Source: Actinidia chinensis | Taxonomy: Eukaryota > Streptophyta > Magnoliopsida > Ericales > Actinidiaceae | DNA: 17,500 nucleotides | NCBI GenBank assembly: GCA_009663005.1 | Contig: CM018894.1 | Location: 15,556,882-15,574,381 of the forward strand | Direction of reading: 5' to 3' | Part shown: in pieces, positions 1 through 8,694 of the stretch | How positions within the stretch are numbered: position 1 is the first letter of the stretch | Layout of the letters: each line of letters begins with the position of its first letter | Made by a program: the position numbers and the translations under genes | Notes under the pieces: generated by a model | What the model saw: the letters and a program-made list of their open reading frames with translations, nothing else | Told to the model about the DNA's origin: nothing | The model's database searches: none

Positions 1-879
1 ACACTTTGGGACTATAATTTAATAAGTTCCGTATACTAAATTAAATGACAATGATAGATCAGGTTCTCCTAAATAGTAGATGAATTTAGTGTATCCTTTG
101 TCAAAATCAAAGTTAATTGAAGAGCAATTGTTCTCAAAGAAGCTTCAATGAAAGGAAAAAATGTGGATCGACAAGTTTGTCCCACATGGAACAAAGAAAA
201 AAAAAGTAGTAGAAATATAAACCCAAGTATGGACTCTTTAAATTGCGCTCTTGGGCCACAAGTTTTAAAGGGGAGGAGTTATGTATAAGTGGCCTGATCA
301 TTAGCCTATGGGCTTTATTGGATTTGACCCATGTGCGGCTGACGCCGCAGCCGCCGCCCGCCCCGCCCCGATTCGTGTGCGGGTTCGTGTTCGTGTTCGG
401 TTCGGCGGGCGGGACGGGCTTGGGATTTGGGCTTGGGCGGGGGCTTTGGGCTTAATGAATATAATTTTTGGAGAAAAATTTATTCAATTATTTTAATTTC
501 TAAATTACGAAATTATATTTGTCTTCCCGGAAATAACTCACATTTTGATGAACAGTCACACTGTGTCGAATTTAAAGAAAGACCGGTAATTAAGAATTTT
601 TTCCAGATATTTTTCTTTAATCGCGAACAGGTGCACCTTTCAACTGTGCAAGAAAGGTCCCTGTGCACAGTGTTCGTCGAATAGAGTGTATTTGGACGAA
701 TGGGTGCCAAGTGGGGTTGAAACGAAACGGACACGAATTTAATAGGCCCAGCCCCCAATCAAATTATGCATCTAAGTTGATTGTTTAATTTAAGCCATTT
801 TCTCATTCTGTTCTTCTTCTTCTTCTATTTATGATTCAAAACTTCTATTTAACAAAAAGAAACTAAAAATTTTCCAACA
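1..879 (+). repeat. 5' LTR of the copia element, partial, internally deleted
   Basis: This copy aligns along its length with the LTR at 5836-7003: shared landmarks are the ACACTTTGGG start, the ATGGACTCTTTAAATTGCGC block (231-250), the GC-rich hairpin near 335-354 and the CCAACA end at 874-879. It lacks about 35 bp at the window edge and about 250 bp that the other copy has at roughly 6580-6829, the part that holds the TATA box. The remaining differences are many one-base insertions and deletions plus substitutions. Small open frames at 243-684 fall in LTR sequence and are not genes. Confidence 0.9.
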
Positions 880-1010
880 ATCTTAAGTAGTTTATTCTTG
901 GTTTTAATTTTTCAAAGCAAAAGTTTCTGTTTTGTTTAGCATAAAAAAGTTTTGATTCTGGTTTTATATTTATTATCTTTACGTTCTGAATTTGTGTGTT
1001 AATTCAGAAA
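880..1010 (+). other. copia leader; no clear primer-binding site
   Basis: This is the AT-rich stretch between the 5' LTR end and the gag start. The usual plant copia primer-binding site, complementary to initiator methionine tRNA and starting TGGTATCAGAGC, is not seen right after the LTR or elsewhere in the leader. It may be lost by mutation, or a different primer tRNA is used. Nothing else is recognisable. Confidence 0.5.
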
Positions 1011-1960
1011 ATGAATGGTGATAACACAAACCGTGGGTGATAACACTACATTCATATAAATCCAACGCCAAACGTGTGACTAGGCCTATTCCTGTCATTG
1101 CTGGACATGGAGAGAAGCCACGAGAAGTTCAATGGGTCTGATTCAAGCGCTTTGACCAACAAAGATGTTGTTCTATTTGACAACATTGATTTGAGCCGCC
1201 ATACTTGCGCGAAGACATCCCGAGTTTGGAGGAGGAGAGACTGATTGTCTAACTATCAACGTGGAAGAATGGAAGCAGCAGACTCCTCTGCAAGAACTAC
1301 ATCTTGAATGGTTTGGAAATACACTGTACAACGTGTATTGCACCATTCCTACTTGCCAAGGACTTGGGATTATTTGGACAAGAAGTACAAGACCGAGGAT
1401 GCCGGAACCAAGAAGTTCGGGTGGGAGGTCTGAATTCAAGATGACCGATGCCAAACCATCATGGTCAAGTGCAAGAATTCCAACTTATCTTGCATGATGA
1501 TTCATGTGAAGGGATGGCCTGAGTGAATCATTCAATGGCTGCTTCTGATTGAAAAGTTACCACCAATTTGAGAGTTTCAAGAACTACCTCAAAACACAAG
1601 CGCAAGGAGATGGGGCTGAAACATCATTGTAAGGACTGCGGATTGAGAACGACAATCGTCAGTCAGAAAGGCGAGGTGGAACAAGATGGAGTCCAAGGGC
1701 TAATGTGGTGGAGCATGTGGCCAACGAGACCAAAGTCAGAATAAGAAGCGGAAGCCAGCGGTCAAACTTCTAAAGGAATGATCCAAAGAAATTTATGGAA
1801 AATTGCTATGTGTTGTAACAACCTAGTCCTCGGCAAGGGATATAGGAGTCGCACTACGCAGTATACCAAGGCAACAACAGAAGAGAAGTTTGCACAAGCC
1901 AATATGACTGAATGGAGCAACTTTCTGGGATATTTTAGAAATGAACCTATGTGCGGTTAT
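1011..1960 (+). pseudogene. gag: copia gag (capsid/nucleocapsid), frameshifted
   Basis: Gag forms the particle in which copia RNA is reverse-transcribed. The start at ATG 1011 fits because MNGDNTN and, after frame changes, RPIPVIAGHGEKP (about 1075-1125) read as the usual N-terminus of this family. The UBN2-type gag body follows: FNG near 1130, REDIPSLEEERLIV (about 1209-1250), YKTEDAG (about 1387-1407), then KNYLKHKRKEM (about 1583-1613). The nucleocapsid end has a broken zinc knuckle near 1800-1860: the first cysteines (tgctatgtgttgt) survive, but the later G-H and C positions are not readable. At least eight frame changes and several stops are needed across 950 bp, so no working protein is encoded as written. 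Confidence 0.8.
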
Positions 1961-2270
1961 TTCTGATTTTTTTTTTGTTATGAAGTAAATTTGGGAAGTA
2001 ATCCGAAACAATGTGGGGTACTACTGAGTAACCACGCCATGTATGTTCCGAGAGAAAACATGTTCACCACTTATCATGAAAATGTAATGAGAGAACAAAT
2101 CTTTATGGGAAATTCTGCTAATTCAAAGTTGTCGGCCATGGAAAAGATTATTCTGAAGATGGACATCTGACAAAGAACTGATTCTAAATAATGTACTCCC
2201 ATGTACCTGATATTAGACAGAATTTGGTCTCTGGTCAGGTTGAGCAAAATGGCTTCAACTGTTGTATGTG
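1961..2270 (+). pseudogene. copia aspartic protease, degraded
   Basis: The protease would cut the Gag-Pol polyprotein inside the particle. After a W near 2011, the expected D-T/S-G-A active site corresponds to about 2013-2030, where the text reads G-T-T-E with a stop close by, so the catalytic aspartate is not visible. Downstream family signals remain: RHVCSE (about 2033-2052), MFTTYHEN (2060-2083), a short-frame MGNSANSK (about 2105-2130) and the KELILNNVL block (about 2174-2200) that closes copia proteases and leads into the pre-integrase region. The domain is recognised by position and these blocks, not by its active site. Confidence 0.65.
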
Positions 2271-3330
2271 AGTCTGAACAAGTTTGTCCTATTAAAGAAC
2301 GGAGTGTACACGGAAAGGGATAGCTTTTGACTGATTTATTAAATTGAATGTACTCACCGTGTCCAACTACCAATGATATGAATAAATTCCGATTCTTCTG
2401 TTAACATTTGTGAGTTGAATGTTGGCCTAATAGATTGCGGACGTGACATAATGGATCATGCGAAAACTGTTCAATTAAAATTATTTGCCAAAATTAAATT
2501 TTAAAAATAATGATAATGCCATATATGATAGAAGCGAAAATTAAGTAAAACTTATTTCCTTCTATAGAAGGCGACAGACCTTTGGAGTTATCCACAGATG
2601 TGTGTGTTTAAAATTAGTACAACAAGAGGCGGTAAAAGATAATTTTAAAATTGTATTGATGATTATACTAGATTTTGTTATCTTTACTGAATGAGAAGTA
2701 AAGATGAGGCTATGAAAAATTTAAGTTTTCAAAAGCACAAGTGGAAAATCAATTAAGCAAAAGATTAAAGTTCTAAGAAGTGATAGAGGTGGTGAATATG
2801 AGACCATTTAAAGGAATTTGTGCAGAAAATGGTATATCACCAAACAACTGCACCATATTCTCCTCATCAATGGAATGCCGAAAGGAAAAAAGAACTTTAA
2901 AAGAAATGAGTGAAGGCTTTATTGAAAATCTGAACTTCCACAGATTTGTGGGGGGAAGCGGTTTAATCGCTAATCTAATCTAAATAAATTACCCCATAAG
3001 AAATTGGATAAGGATCCCTATGAGTTATGGAAAGGAAGAGGCCTTCCTTCAAATACTAAAGTGTGGGGTGTCTTGCCTAAGGTTATGGTACCTGCTCCAA
3101 GAAAGTAGGATTGGTCCTAAACGGGTGGATGTGTATTGATTGAATATGCACAAAAATAGTAGTGCATATAGATTTTTAGTACAAAATCTGAAATTATAGA
3201 TATACATTAGGGAATACTATCTAGAGTCAAGAAATGCATATTTTTGAAAATGTATTCCCTACAAAGAAGTACGGAGAAATGAATTCATCAAAAAAAATCT
3301 CATGAGGAGATAGATGAATCAAACACATCA
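2271..3330 (+). pseudogene. copia integrase (pre-integrase zinc domain plus DDE core), frameshifted
   Basis: Integrase inserts the cDNA into the host chromosome. The N-terminal zinc region (about 2400-2500) is weak. The catalytic core is clear: ELSTDV gives the first Asp at 2597-2599, VLRSDRGGEYE gives the second Asp at 2782-2784, and NAERK gives the Glu after a frame change at 2880-2882. The spacing between the second Asp and the Glu (about 33-35 residues) fits the retroviral-type integrase fold. TTRGGK (about 2620) and APYSPH (about 2855) are further core blocks. The C-terminal copia-specific part follows with PYELWKG (about 3017-3037), KVWG (3060-3071) and ESRNA (about 3223-3237). Stops and frameshifts break it repeatedly, although the three catalytic residues survive. 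Confidence 0.85.
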
Positions 3331-3540
3331 CGGAAAGAGGGGAAATAAAAGACAAAGTAAAAGAGCAAAAATTACTAGTCTTTTGGCCAGATTTCATAAC
3401 TTATCTGATGAAAAGTGGCCGCAAAGCTGGAAGAAGCGCTGTCTTGTCCAGAGGCCCTCAATGGAAAGAGTGCGGAAATAGTGAAATAGAATCAAATCCT
3501 CAAAAATCCACAATTGAGAATTGGTGGATCTTCCTCATGG
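3331..3540 (+). other. linker between copia integrase and reverse transcriptase
   Basis: This is the charged, poorly conserved hinge of copia polyproteins. A block reading PDFITYL (about 3388-3410) matches the usual position just before the RT domain. Reading frame is not maintained, and no separate gene is suggested. Confidence 0.5.
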
Positions 3541-4330
3541 AAATAACCACTGGTATAGTGGATTTTAAAGAAGTTAAAAGCTGATGGGTCTATAGATAAG
3601 TATAAGGCGAGACTTGTAGTAACAGGCTAGCAAAGGAGAGACTCGATTATTTCGTACTTTAACTCTCTGTTACAAGAATTACAGCCATTAGATTGTTAAT
3701 AGCATTGCTGTAAAACAAATTGAAATTCATCAAATGGATGTAAAGACAGCCTTCCTAACATGGGACATGGAAGAAGAAATTACATGGAGCACCCGAGGGT
3801 TGTCCAGCCCGTGAAAATGGGCACAAGCTTTTGGGTTTTTTTGTCCCACTTGTAAAATCCCTTATCGATAAAGAAACAAAGAAAAAAGCTCCCTAGCACG
3901 AAAAATTTGATAATGTCATGTTCAAAGATTTCATAAAATTAATGAATGTGACCAAATGCGTGTAGTCAAAATACTGACAACGAATATGTCATTATTGTTT
4001 GTATGTAGATGATATGTTAAAATTATTGGAAGTATAATTACATGATCATATCTACATAGAAATCTTTAATGTCAAAATTTGAACATGAAAGATCTTGGTG
4101 TTGCAGATGTATCTGAGAAGTAAAAATCGAAAGAAACACCTGAAGGGATATTCTGTCACAATCACATTACGTGAATAAAATTTTTAGAAAAATTTGAAAG
4201 GATGGGGATGGAAAAGTAAACATCTCCGATAGATGTACTTTACATCTAACAAAGAATACTAGAGAAAACAGTATCCCAATTATTATATAAAGGATTATAG
4301 GCAGTCTCATGTACTAATGAATTGGACAAG
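3541..4330 (+). pseudogene. copia reverse transcriptase, frameshifted
   Basis: RT copies element RNA into cDNA. It starts around the K-L-K-A-D-G block (about 3573-3595). DKYKARLVV lies at about 3595-3622. The first catalytic Asp is in QMDVKTAFL at 3731-3757 (Asp at 3737-3739). The YVDD box is intact at 4002-4013. SKFEHERS-like text and a DLGVAD block (about 4093-4111) match the region after YVDD in this family, as does the SHYV.KIF.KFE run near 4160-4200. The stretch between about 3780 and 3900, which should hold YMEQPEG-type and SLYGLKQ blocks, is the most eroded. All three palm aspartates are present, but they fall in different frames. Confidence 0.85.
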
Positions 4331-4945
4331 ACATGATATTGCTTATGCGGTTAGTAAATTGAGTAGAGTTACTAGTAATCTGGAGATAATCATTGAAAGG
4401 CAAAATTCGAGTTTAAGGTATGTTAGATATACACAAATTATGGATTATTTTATTCTTGGATATCTTGAAGTACCTGAGGGGATATTGTGATGCAAATTGG
4501 ATCTCAGATATAAGATTCTAAAAATCCACAAGTGGTTATGTATTCACTATTGGAGGTGCTGACAGTATCCTGGAAATCCTTAAAACAAACATGCATTGAT
4601 AGATGTACTATGGAAGCAGAGTTAACTCTAGACAAAACCAGAGAAGAGGCTGAATGCGATTAGGACAATTTTTAGAGGATTATTCCAAATGGTCAAAACC
4701 GGCTGCCTATGTGTATACATTTTTGAGTTGGATAGTTAATCAGCAATGGCAAGGGCACAACGTTAATTTGTATAATGGTAAGTCTAGACATATTAGTCGT
4801 AGACACAATACCAGTAAACAACTTCTCTTCTAATGGTGTTATTTTTATAGATTATGTAAAATCTAAGGAAACCATTGAGGATCGCTTACAAAAAGTTTAT
4901 CTAGAGAGCAAGTTTATAAAATCTCGAGGGGAATGGGATTAAAGG
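4331..4945 (+). pseudogene. copia RNase H, frameshifted
   Basis: RNase H removes the RNA strand after first-strand synthesis. AYAVSKLSR (about 4344-4370) opens the region. CDANWISD (4486-4509) carries the first catalytic Asp. STSGYVF-like text (about 4527-4550) and VSWKSLKQTC (about 4568-4597) follow, and TMEAE (about 4608-4622) gives the catalytic Glu. The end shows the copia tail RHI.RRHN (about 4787-4810) and LLSNGV (about 4820-4842), and a RGEWD-type end near 4930. A defined stop codon cannot be chosen because the frame is broken. Confidence 0.82.
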
Positions 4946-5425
4946 CCCATTTTAGTCAAAGAGTTGCCATAGTGGAAAACATAACCTAGTTGACTGGAGA
5001 TCCAAGATCTAGGTTCAAAAGGGACAACTAAACCATGGTGTACTCAGTGGTATGACACATGTGGTAGAACAATGGTAAAACCTTTTTTGACCTACCTGTT
5101 CCTCTGAAGTACAACTTGCTGTCTATATGAGCATTTAGGCTAGTATTAACTTTTAATGACACTTGTCTCTTAAAATATTTAAGTGGGGTATTGCAGAGTA
5201 CTTTAACAAGATGTCCTATGTGAGTGTGGATTGGGGTCGTTCCTATGAGAATTTTGGGCTGAAATTTTCTAGAGCACTCATGGAAAACCAGGTGTGTTCA
5301 GGCCAAACTGAACACAACATGAGCCACCACAGTGTTCGGAGGTTATCGTGTGCATATGAGTGTTTGGGTTTTACCACTCAAAAGGGGACAGTTCAGGGCG
5401 TCATGTTCCACTTTTGGCGAGTAAA
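4946..5425 (+). other. copia 3' non-coding region between pol and the low-complexity block
   Basis: This stretch follows the end of pol and precedes the poly-A block. It holds no recognisable domain. The open frame beginning at 5163 starts here but gains its length only by running through the poly-A and G-rich block, where it becomes poly-Lys and Gly/Arg. I therefore read the stretch as untranslated 3' sequence of the element. Confidence 0.6.
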
Positions 5426-5450
5426 AAAACACAAAAACACAACAAAAAAA

Positions 5451-5501
<51 letters not shown>

Positions 5502-5760
5502 ACGAGAGGAGGCCCGAAGAAGGGGCAAGGCCAAAGGGACCGCGCAAGGAGGCGGGAGGCCCAGGGCGCGCGCGCGGAGGGGAAGACAGGCAGGACAGCG
5601 AGGGGGGGGGAAGGGGAAGGGAAAAAGGGGAGGAGGGGGGTTTGGGGGAAAGGGAAGGGAGGAACAGGGGAGGGGGTAAAACAAGGGGGGTTGTGGTTGG
5701 GGTGAGTGGTGGGAGGATGAGTGGGTGTGTGGGGGGTGAGGGTCCCCTCTAGGGGGTGGT
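5426..5760 (+). repeat. poly-A run followed by G-rich purine tract
   Basis: An A-rich lead (from about 5424) passes into 46 consecutive A (5453-5498) and then about 260 bp that are almost only G and A, with many runs of five to nine G (for example around 5600-5690). The + strand could form G-quadruplexes. Normal mixed sequence resumes at about 5762. No retroelement feature predicts such a block here. It may be a real purine expansion or a base-calling or assembly artefact. Confidence 0.85.
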
Positions 5761-5825
5761 GGTCAACGCTCCTCATCTATCAAATTTTATTTTTAAAAAT
5801 GTGGTTTTTAGATCAATTTCCATCA

Positions 5826-5835
5826 TGTGGGGGGT
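5826..5835 (+). promoter_or_regulatory. candidate polypurine tract of the copia element
   Basis: A short G run (5829-5834 region) sits directly before the TGTTAGAAG that begins the 3' LTR, the position where second-strand synthesis is primed. It is short and interrupted by T, so the call rests mainly on position. Confidence 0.5.
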
Positions 5836-7003
5836 TGTTAGAAGTTTGATTTTTAAATAGTGTGTGTGACACACTTTGGGGACTATAATTAATAAGGTTC
5901 GTACACTAATTAAAAACACTGAACAATGATAGATTCATGTTCTCACTAAAATGAGTAGATGAATTTAGTGTATTCATTTGTCAAAAACCAAGTAATTTGG
6001 AATGAGAAATTGTTTCTCAAAGAGTTTCAATTGCAAGGAAAAAATGTGGATAGACAAGGTGTCCCACATTGAAAAAGAAAGGAAAGTTAGTTAGAATATA
6101 AAGCCAAGTATGGACTCTTTAAATTGCGCCCTTGGGCACCACAAAGTTTTTAAAGGGAAGGAGTTATGTATGGTTCTATTAGTGGGACTGATCCATAGCC
6201 TAGGGCTTATGGATTTGAACCCAGTGCGGCTACGCCGCAGCCGCCCGCCCGTCCAAGGGATCCGTCCTGTCGGTTCGGTTCGTGTTAGTGCGGGTGGGCC
6301 GGGCGGGCTGAGGCTTTGGGCTTAATTGATATTAAATTTTTGGAGAAAAATTTATTCAATTATTTAATTTCTAAATTAAGAAAATTTACATTTCTTCCCC
6401 GGAAATAACTTCCTTTGAGAACGTTACATGTTTCGAAATTTAAAAACTAAGCGGCAATTACGATTTTTCCAGAATTATTTTCTTAATCCGCGAATAGGTA
6501 CAACCTTTTCAATTTGTGCAGAAAGGTCCATAGCACAGGTTGTTCATCCGAATAGGTCTATTTGGGCCAAATGGGCCTTCAAAGAGATGTGACTCTTAGA
6601 AAGTGTGTTGGCTTCTATAAATACTCCTAACTATCGCCACCCAGCATTTCTTCATTAATTCGAAATCTATAAGAGCGAGCATTAGAGAGTGCTAGGCATC
6701 CATTATTTTCCTAGTTTTCATTGAGAGGAGAGAAGACACTGAAGGTTCGACGTGATCTTCTGATTTGGAGACTACTATCCGAAGATCGTTGCTGTTGTAT
6801 CCTGGGCGTCGTACAACAATTGTAAGTACAAGTGAGGGTTGTAAACGACTTAGGACATGAATTTAATTCAGGCCTAAGCCAAAGTAAATTCTGCATCCTT
6901 AAGTTGCGTTGTTAATTATCAGCATTCTAATTCTGTTCTTCTTCTTTCTTTATTGATTCAAAACACTTTCTGTTTAAACAAAAAGAAATAAATTTCCCCA
7001 ACA
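5836..7003 (+). repeat. 3' LTR of the copia element, full length
   Basis: It begins TGTTAGAAG at 5836 and ends CCCCAACA at 7003, giving the TG...CA ends expected of an LTR, with a G-rich tract just before it. It matches the copy at 1-879 along its length apart from an extra section at about 6580-6829. That section holds a TATAAATA box and the likely transcribed leader, so this is the only copy with a recognisable core promoter. Short frames inside (6110-6325 and others) are not genes. Confidence 0.9.
6616..6623 (+). promoter_or_regulatory. TATA box of the copia 3' LTR
   Basis: TATAAATA lies in a TCTATAAATACTCC context, typical of plant LTR promoters, in the middle of the LTR where the U3/R border should be. 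The matching stretch is deleted from the 5' LTR. Any transcript from here would start in the 3' LTR and run into the flanking DNA. Confidence 0.7.
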
Positions 7004-7374
7004 GGAACCTCCGAGTGGTAGATCGCACCCGGATGTAAATACGGTTATACAACGCAGCAGTTAAAAATCAAACGCGGGACCTCCGAGTGTTAGCTCGCAT
7101 CCCGAACGCTTGTCTTTTACCAATACGTTATATGCCTGAGGGCAAGTGGTGAACCTCGAACCCAAGACCGAAGTCTTGGTAAGACTTACCCTTACCACTG
7201 GGCTAAACCTTGACTTCTTTTATAACTCAACTTGATTCGTCTAAAATTGACTCATAAACTATTGGATCTGATTAGAATTTTCGAATAAAAAATCATCTAT
7301 TTTGCTCAACTCAATTCATAGACATCTCTTCCGTAATAGTAATTAGTCCGAGCTTGATTTCTAAGGTTTACTTC
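7004..7374. other. spacer between the two retrotransposons
   Basis: This DNA separates the copia 3' LTR from the gypsy LTR. It contains two related segments (ACCTCCGAGTG near 7009-7019 and again at 7079-7089) and a tRNA-like module at 7152-7205. The remainder, 7206-7374, is AT-rich with nothing recognisable. The last five bases, ACTTC (7370-7374), would be the left target-site duplication of the gypsy element if it has one. Confidence 0.6.
7152..7205 (-). repeat. tRNA-like module, probable SINE head
   Basis: Read on the minus strand, TAGCCCAGTGG (7205-7195) matches an RNA polymerase III A box, and GGTTCGAGGTT (7162-7152) matches the B box in nine of eleven positions. The two together span 54 bases, as in a tRNA. 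Between them lies a perfect 7-bp inverted repeat, CCAAGAC/GTCTTGG (7162-7179). No acceptor stem or full cloverleaf can be drawn, so a tRNA gene is unlikely and a tRNA-derived SINE fragment fits better. A weaker second A-box-like site lies at 7130-7120. No poly-A or poly-T tail was identified. Confidence 0.45.
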
Positions 7375-8013
7375 TGTTGTGGTAAAAAACTGGGGCGAGC
7401 AACCAACAGTCAATATTGCCCGTCTACTTGCACTTGGACCCGAATATTTGAAGGGCGACCTGCACAGAGAACAAAAGTAAACGGCAGGGGCAAGGCCGCT
7501 CAACTCCTCCGGCGGGCGGGTATGGAGATCAGAACGAGGTGATGACAGCAGATAAGATGGCCTCTGAAGAGAATTGTGGAGTGTTTCAGCGTACCTTTGT
7601 TAAGGGAGAGCGGCCTTTTTATAGACGAGTAATGGGCATGCCATGGATCACAGCGAGGATCCTCGGAAGGATGAGTAGGAAAGAGATTGGAGATATAGGG
7701 ACATAATTGGAAGATTGCCATATGGAGAGTATCCCGCAATGTCGATGTCGTGGGGAGAGAATCTCGCGATGGGCGTTTAGAGAGGATTTCTGGTGAAGAT
7801 GGGTCAAGCCGAGCTTATTATGCCTACCAAAGGGCGCAGGAGAAAAAGCACTTGGTCTGGGCGAGTCATGGAGATAGCTTGGTGAGGTTAGTGTGAACAT
7901 TGGATCGTTTTTACTCGGTCAAGAGGGTTCGGAGATACTAACATTTGGGAGATCATGGGCGACCAGCTTGGGATGGCGACGTGTATGCCTGGGCGGTGGG
8001 ATTTTATCCCACA
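7375..8013 (-). repeat. 3' LTR of the gypsy element (left copy)
   Basis: It starts TGTTGTGGTAAAAAACTGG at 7375, which recurs at 16905, and the match continues to the window end. The other border is placed at 8013 because the sequence there ends TCCCACA and is followed by TCAGTAGCCCCATCTC, whose complement is a purine-rich tract. This gives 639 bp with TG...CA ends. Read on the minus strand it contains a TATA-like site at 7622-7613. The border at 8013 is inferred, since the other copy is cut at the window end. Confidence 0.85.
7613..7622 (-). promoter_or_regulatory. TATA box in the left gypsy LTR
   Basis: On the minus strand the sequence reads TATAAAAAGG followed by CCGCTCTCCC, the same place as TATAAAAGG in the right LTR. 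In this downstream copy it would drive transcription out of the element toward the copia element. Confidence 0.55.
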
Positions 8014-8029
8014 TCAGTAGCCCCATCTC
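8014..8029 (-). promoter_or_regulatory. candidate polypurine tract of the gypsy element
   Basis: On the minus strand GAGATGGGGCTACTGA sits immediately before the TGTGGGATAAAA that starts the LTR. G-rich tracts ending in a few mixed bases before the LTR are usual for plant Tat elements. The call rests on sequence type and position. Confidence 0.55.
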
Positions 8030-8456
8030 GAAATGCCGAGGAGGATGAGGGATTTACGAGTGTTAATTACCAATTATTTTTTTTTTTTTTTTTTTTGGGT
8101 GGTCCTTGTTTTGGTTCAGTTTTTTTTTGCTCTGTGTGTTTTTTTTTTTTTTTTTTTTTTTTTCTTTTTTTTATTGTTTTTTTTTTTTTTGTTTTTGGTG
8201 TTACTTCCAAATAGCACACGTGTCTTATTCAAACGGACACGGTGGGGCTGGAGCATTGAATGCTGACATGGTGGCACGAATAGCAGGTGAAGCTTTAAAT
8301 GATGAATCAGGCGGGAATCGAGGAGCGGGGTTAAACATCGTGGCTGAGGGCGGCGCATTAATGGGGAGCTGTGGCGGGAGATTCAATATTACCTAGGAGA
8401 TGAAGCGGCGCCTAGTAGTATCATTGCATTGAAGTATCTGGACACCCGGTGCCCTC
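8030..8456 (+). other. T-rich spacer and upstream region of the antisense gene
   Basis: This lies between the polypurine tract and the TATA box of the antisense unit. It holds a block of T homopolymers (8075-8190) broken by short mixed pieces, then ordinary sequence with a G-box core CACGTG inside CACACGTGTC at 8217-8222, about 235 bp before the TATA box. Small open frames that cross the T block (7945-8396) read as poly-Phe and are not genes. The second half may be the promoter region of the antisense gene. Confidence 0.55.
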
Positions 8457-8465
8457 TATATATAT
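8457..8465 (+). promoter_or_regulatory. TATA box of the antisense gene
   Basis: CTCTATATATATGGGG on the + strand is a strong plant TATA context, followed by a pyrimidine-rich stretch and, about 230 bp on, by the first ATG of the antisense gene at 8695. It points opposite to the gypsy gag-pol direction. A GTAAGT donor-like site at 8570-8575 could start a 5' leader intron, but its acceptor cannot be fixed. Confidence 0.6.
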
Positions 8466-8694
8466 GGGGTCCTCCCTCTAATAGTACTTTTCTACTATCA
8501 TTGTCAAGCTATCGATCGAGGATTTAATTCCTCATGCCTTACTGTGATCGCCAGAGTCTTCTACTTTCAGTAAGTACTCTTTCTCCCTTCGTTCTCGTGG
8601 TTTTATGTCAGTAATTTCTGACGTAAACTAGATCGAGTGATTCGATTCGTTACCCTCGTGGAGATCCGACCACTTAGGACAAGGCTCCTCATAC

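Larger units (their letters stand above)
1..7003 (+). mobile_element. Ty1/copia LTR retrotransposon, decayed, 5' edge cut
   Basis: The stretch is bounded by direct LTR copies: position 1 onward matches about 5871 onward, and both copies end in a similar CCAACA. Between them lie, in copia order, gag, protease, integrase, reverse transcriptase and RNase H; integrase upstream of RT is what separates copia from gypsy. Integrase D/D/E codons and the RT Y-V-D-D box are readable, but in many different frames. The first 35 or so bases of the 5' LTR lie outside the window, so the target-site duplication cannot be tested; the five bases after the 3' LTR are GGAAC (7004-7008). The element cannot make its proteins as written and looks non-autonomous. 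The lineage within copia is not decided here. Confidence 0.93.

Noticed and set aside
243..758. Small frames in the copia 5' LTR
   Set aside because: They lie in LTR sequence, are not kept in the other LTR copy and carry no domain.
5163..5705. Open frame of 180 codons on the + strand, and its overlapping frames on both strands
   Set aside because: The length comes from running through the poly-A and G-rich block, giving poly-Lys and Gly/Arg; no domain is seen and the frame starts in copia 3' non-coding sequence.
7152..7205. Functional tRNA gene
   Set aside because: A and B boxes are present, but no acceptor stem or full cloverleaf can be formed and the B box has two changes.
7945..8396. Several overlapping + and - frames around the T-rich block
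   Set aside because: They translate as poly-Phe or poly-Lys and depend on homopolymers.
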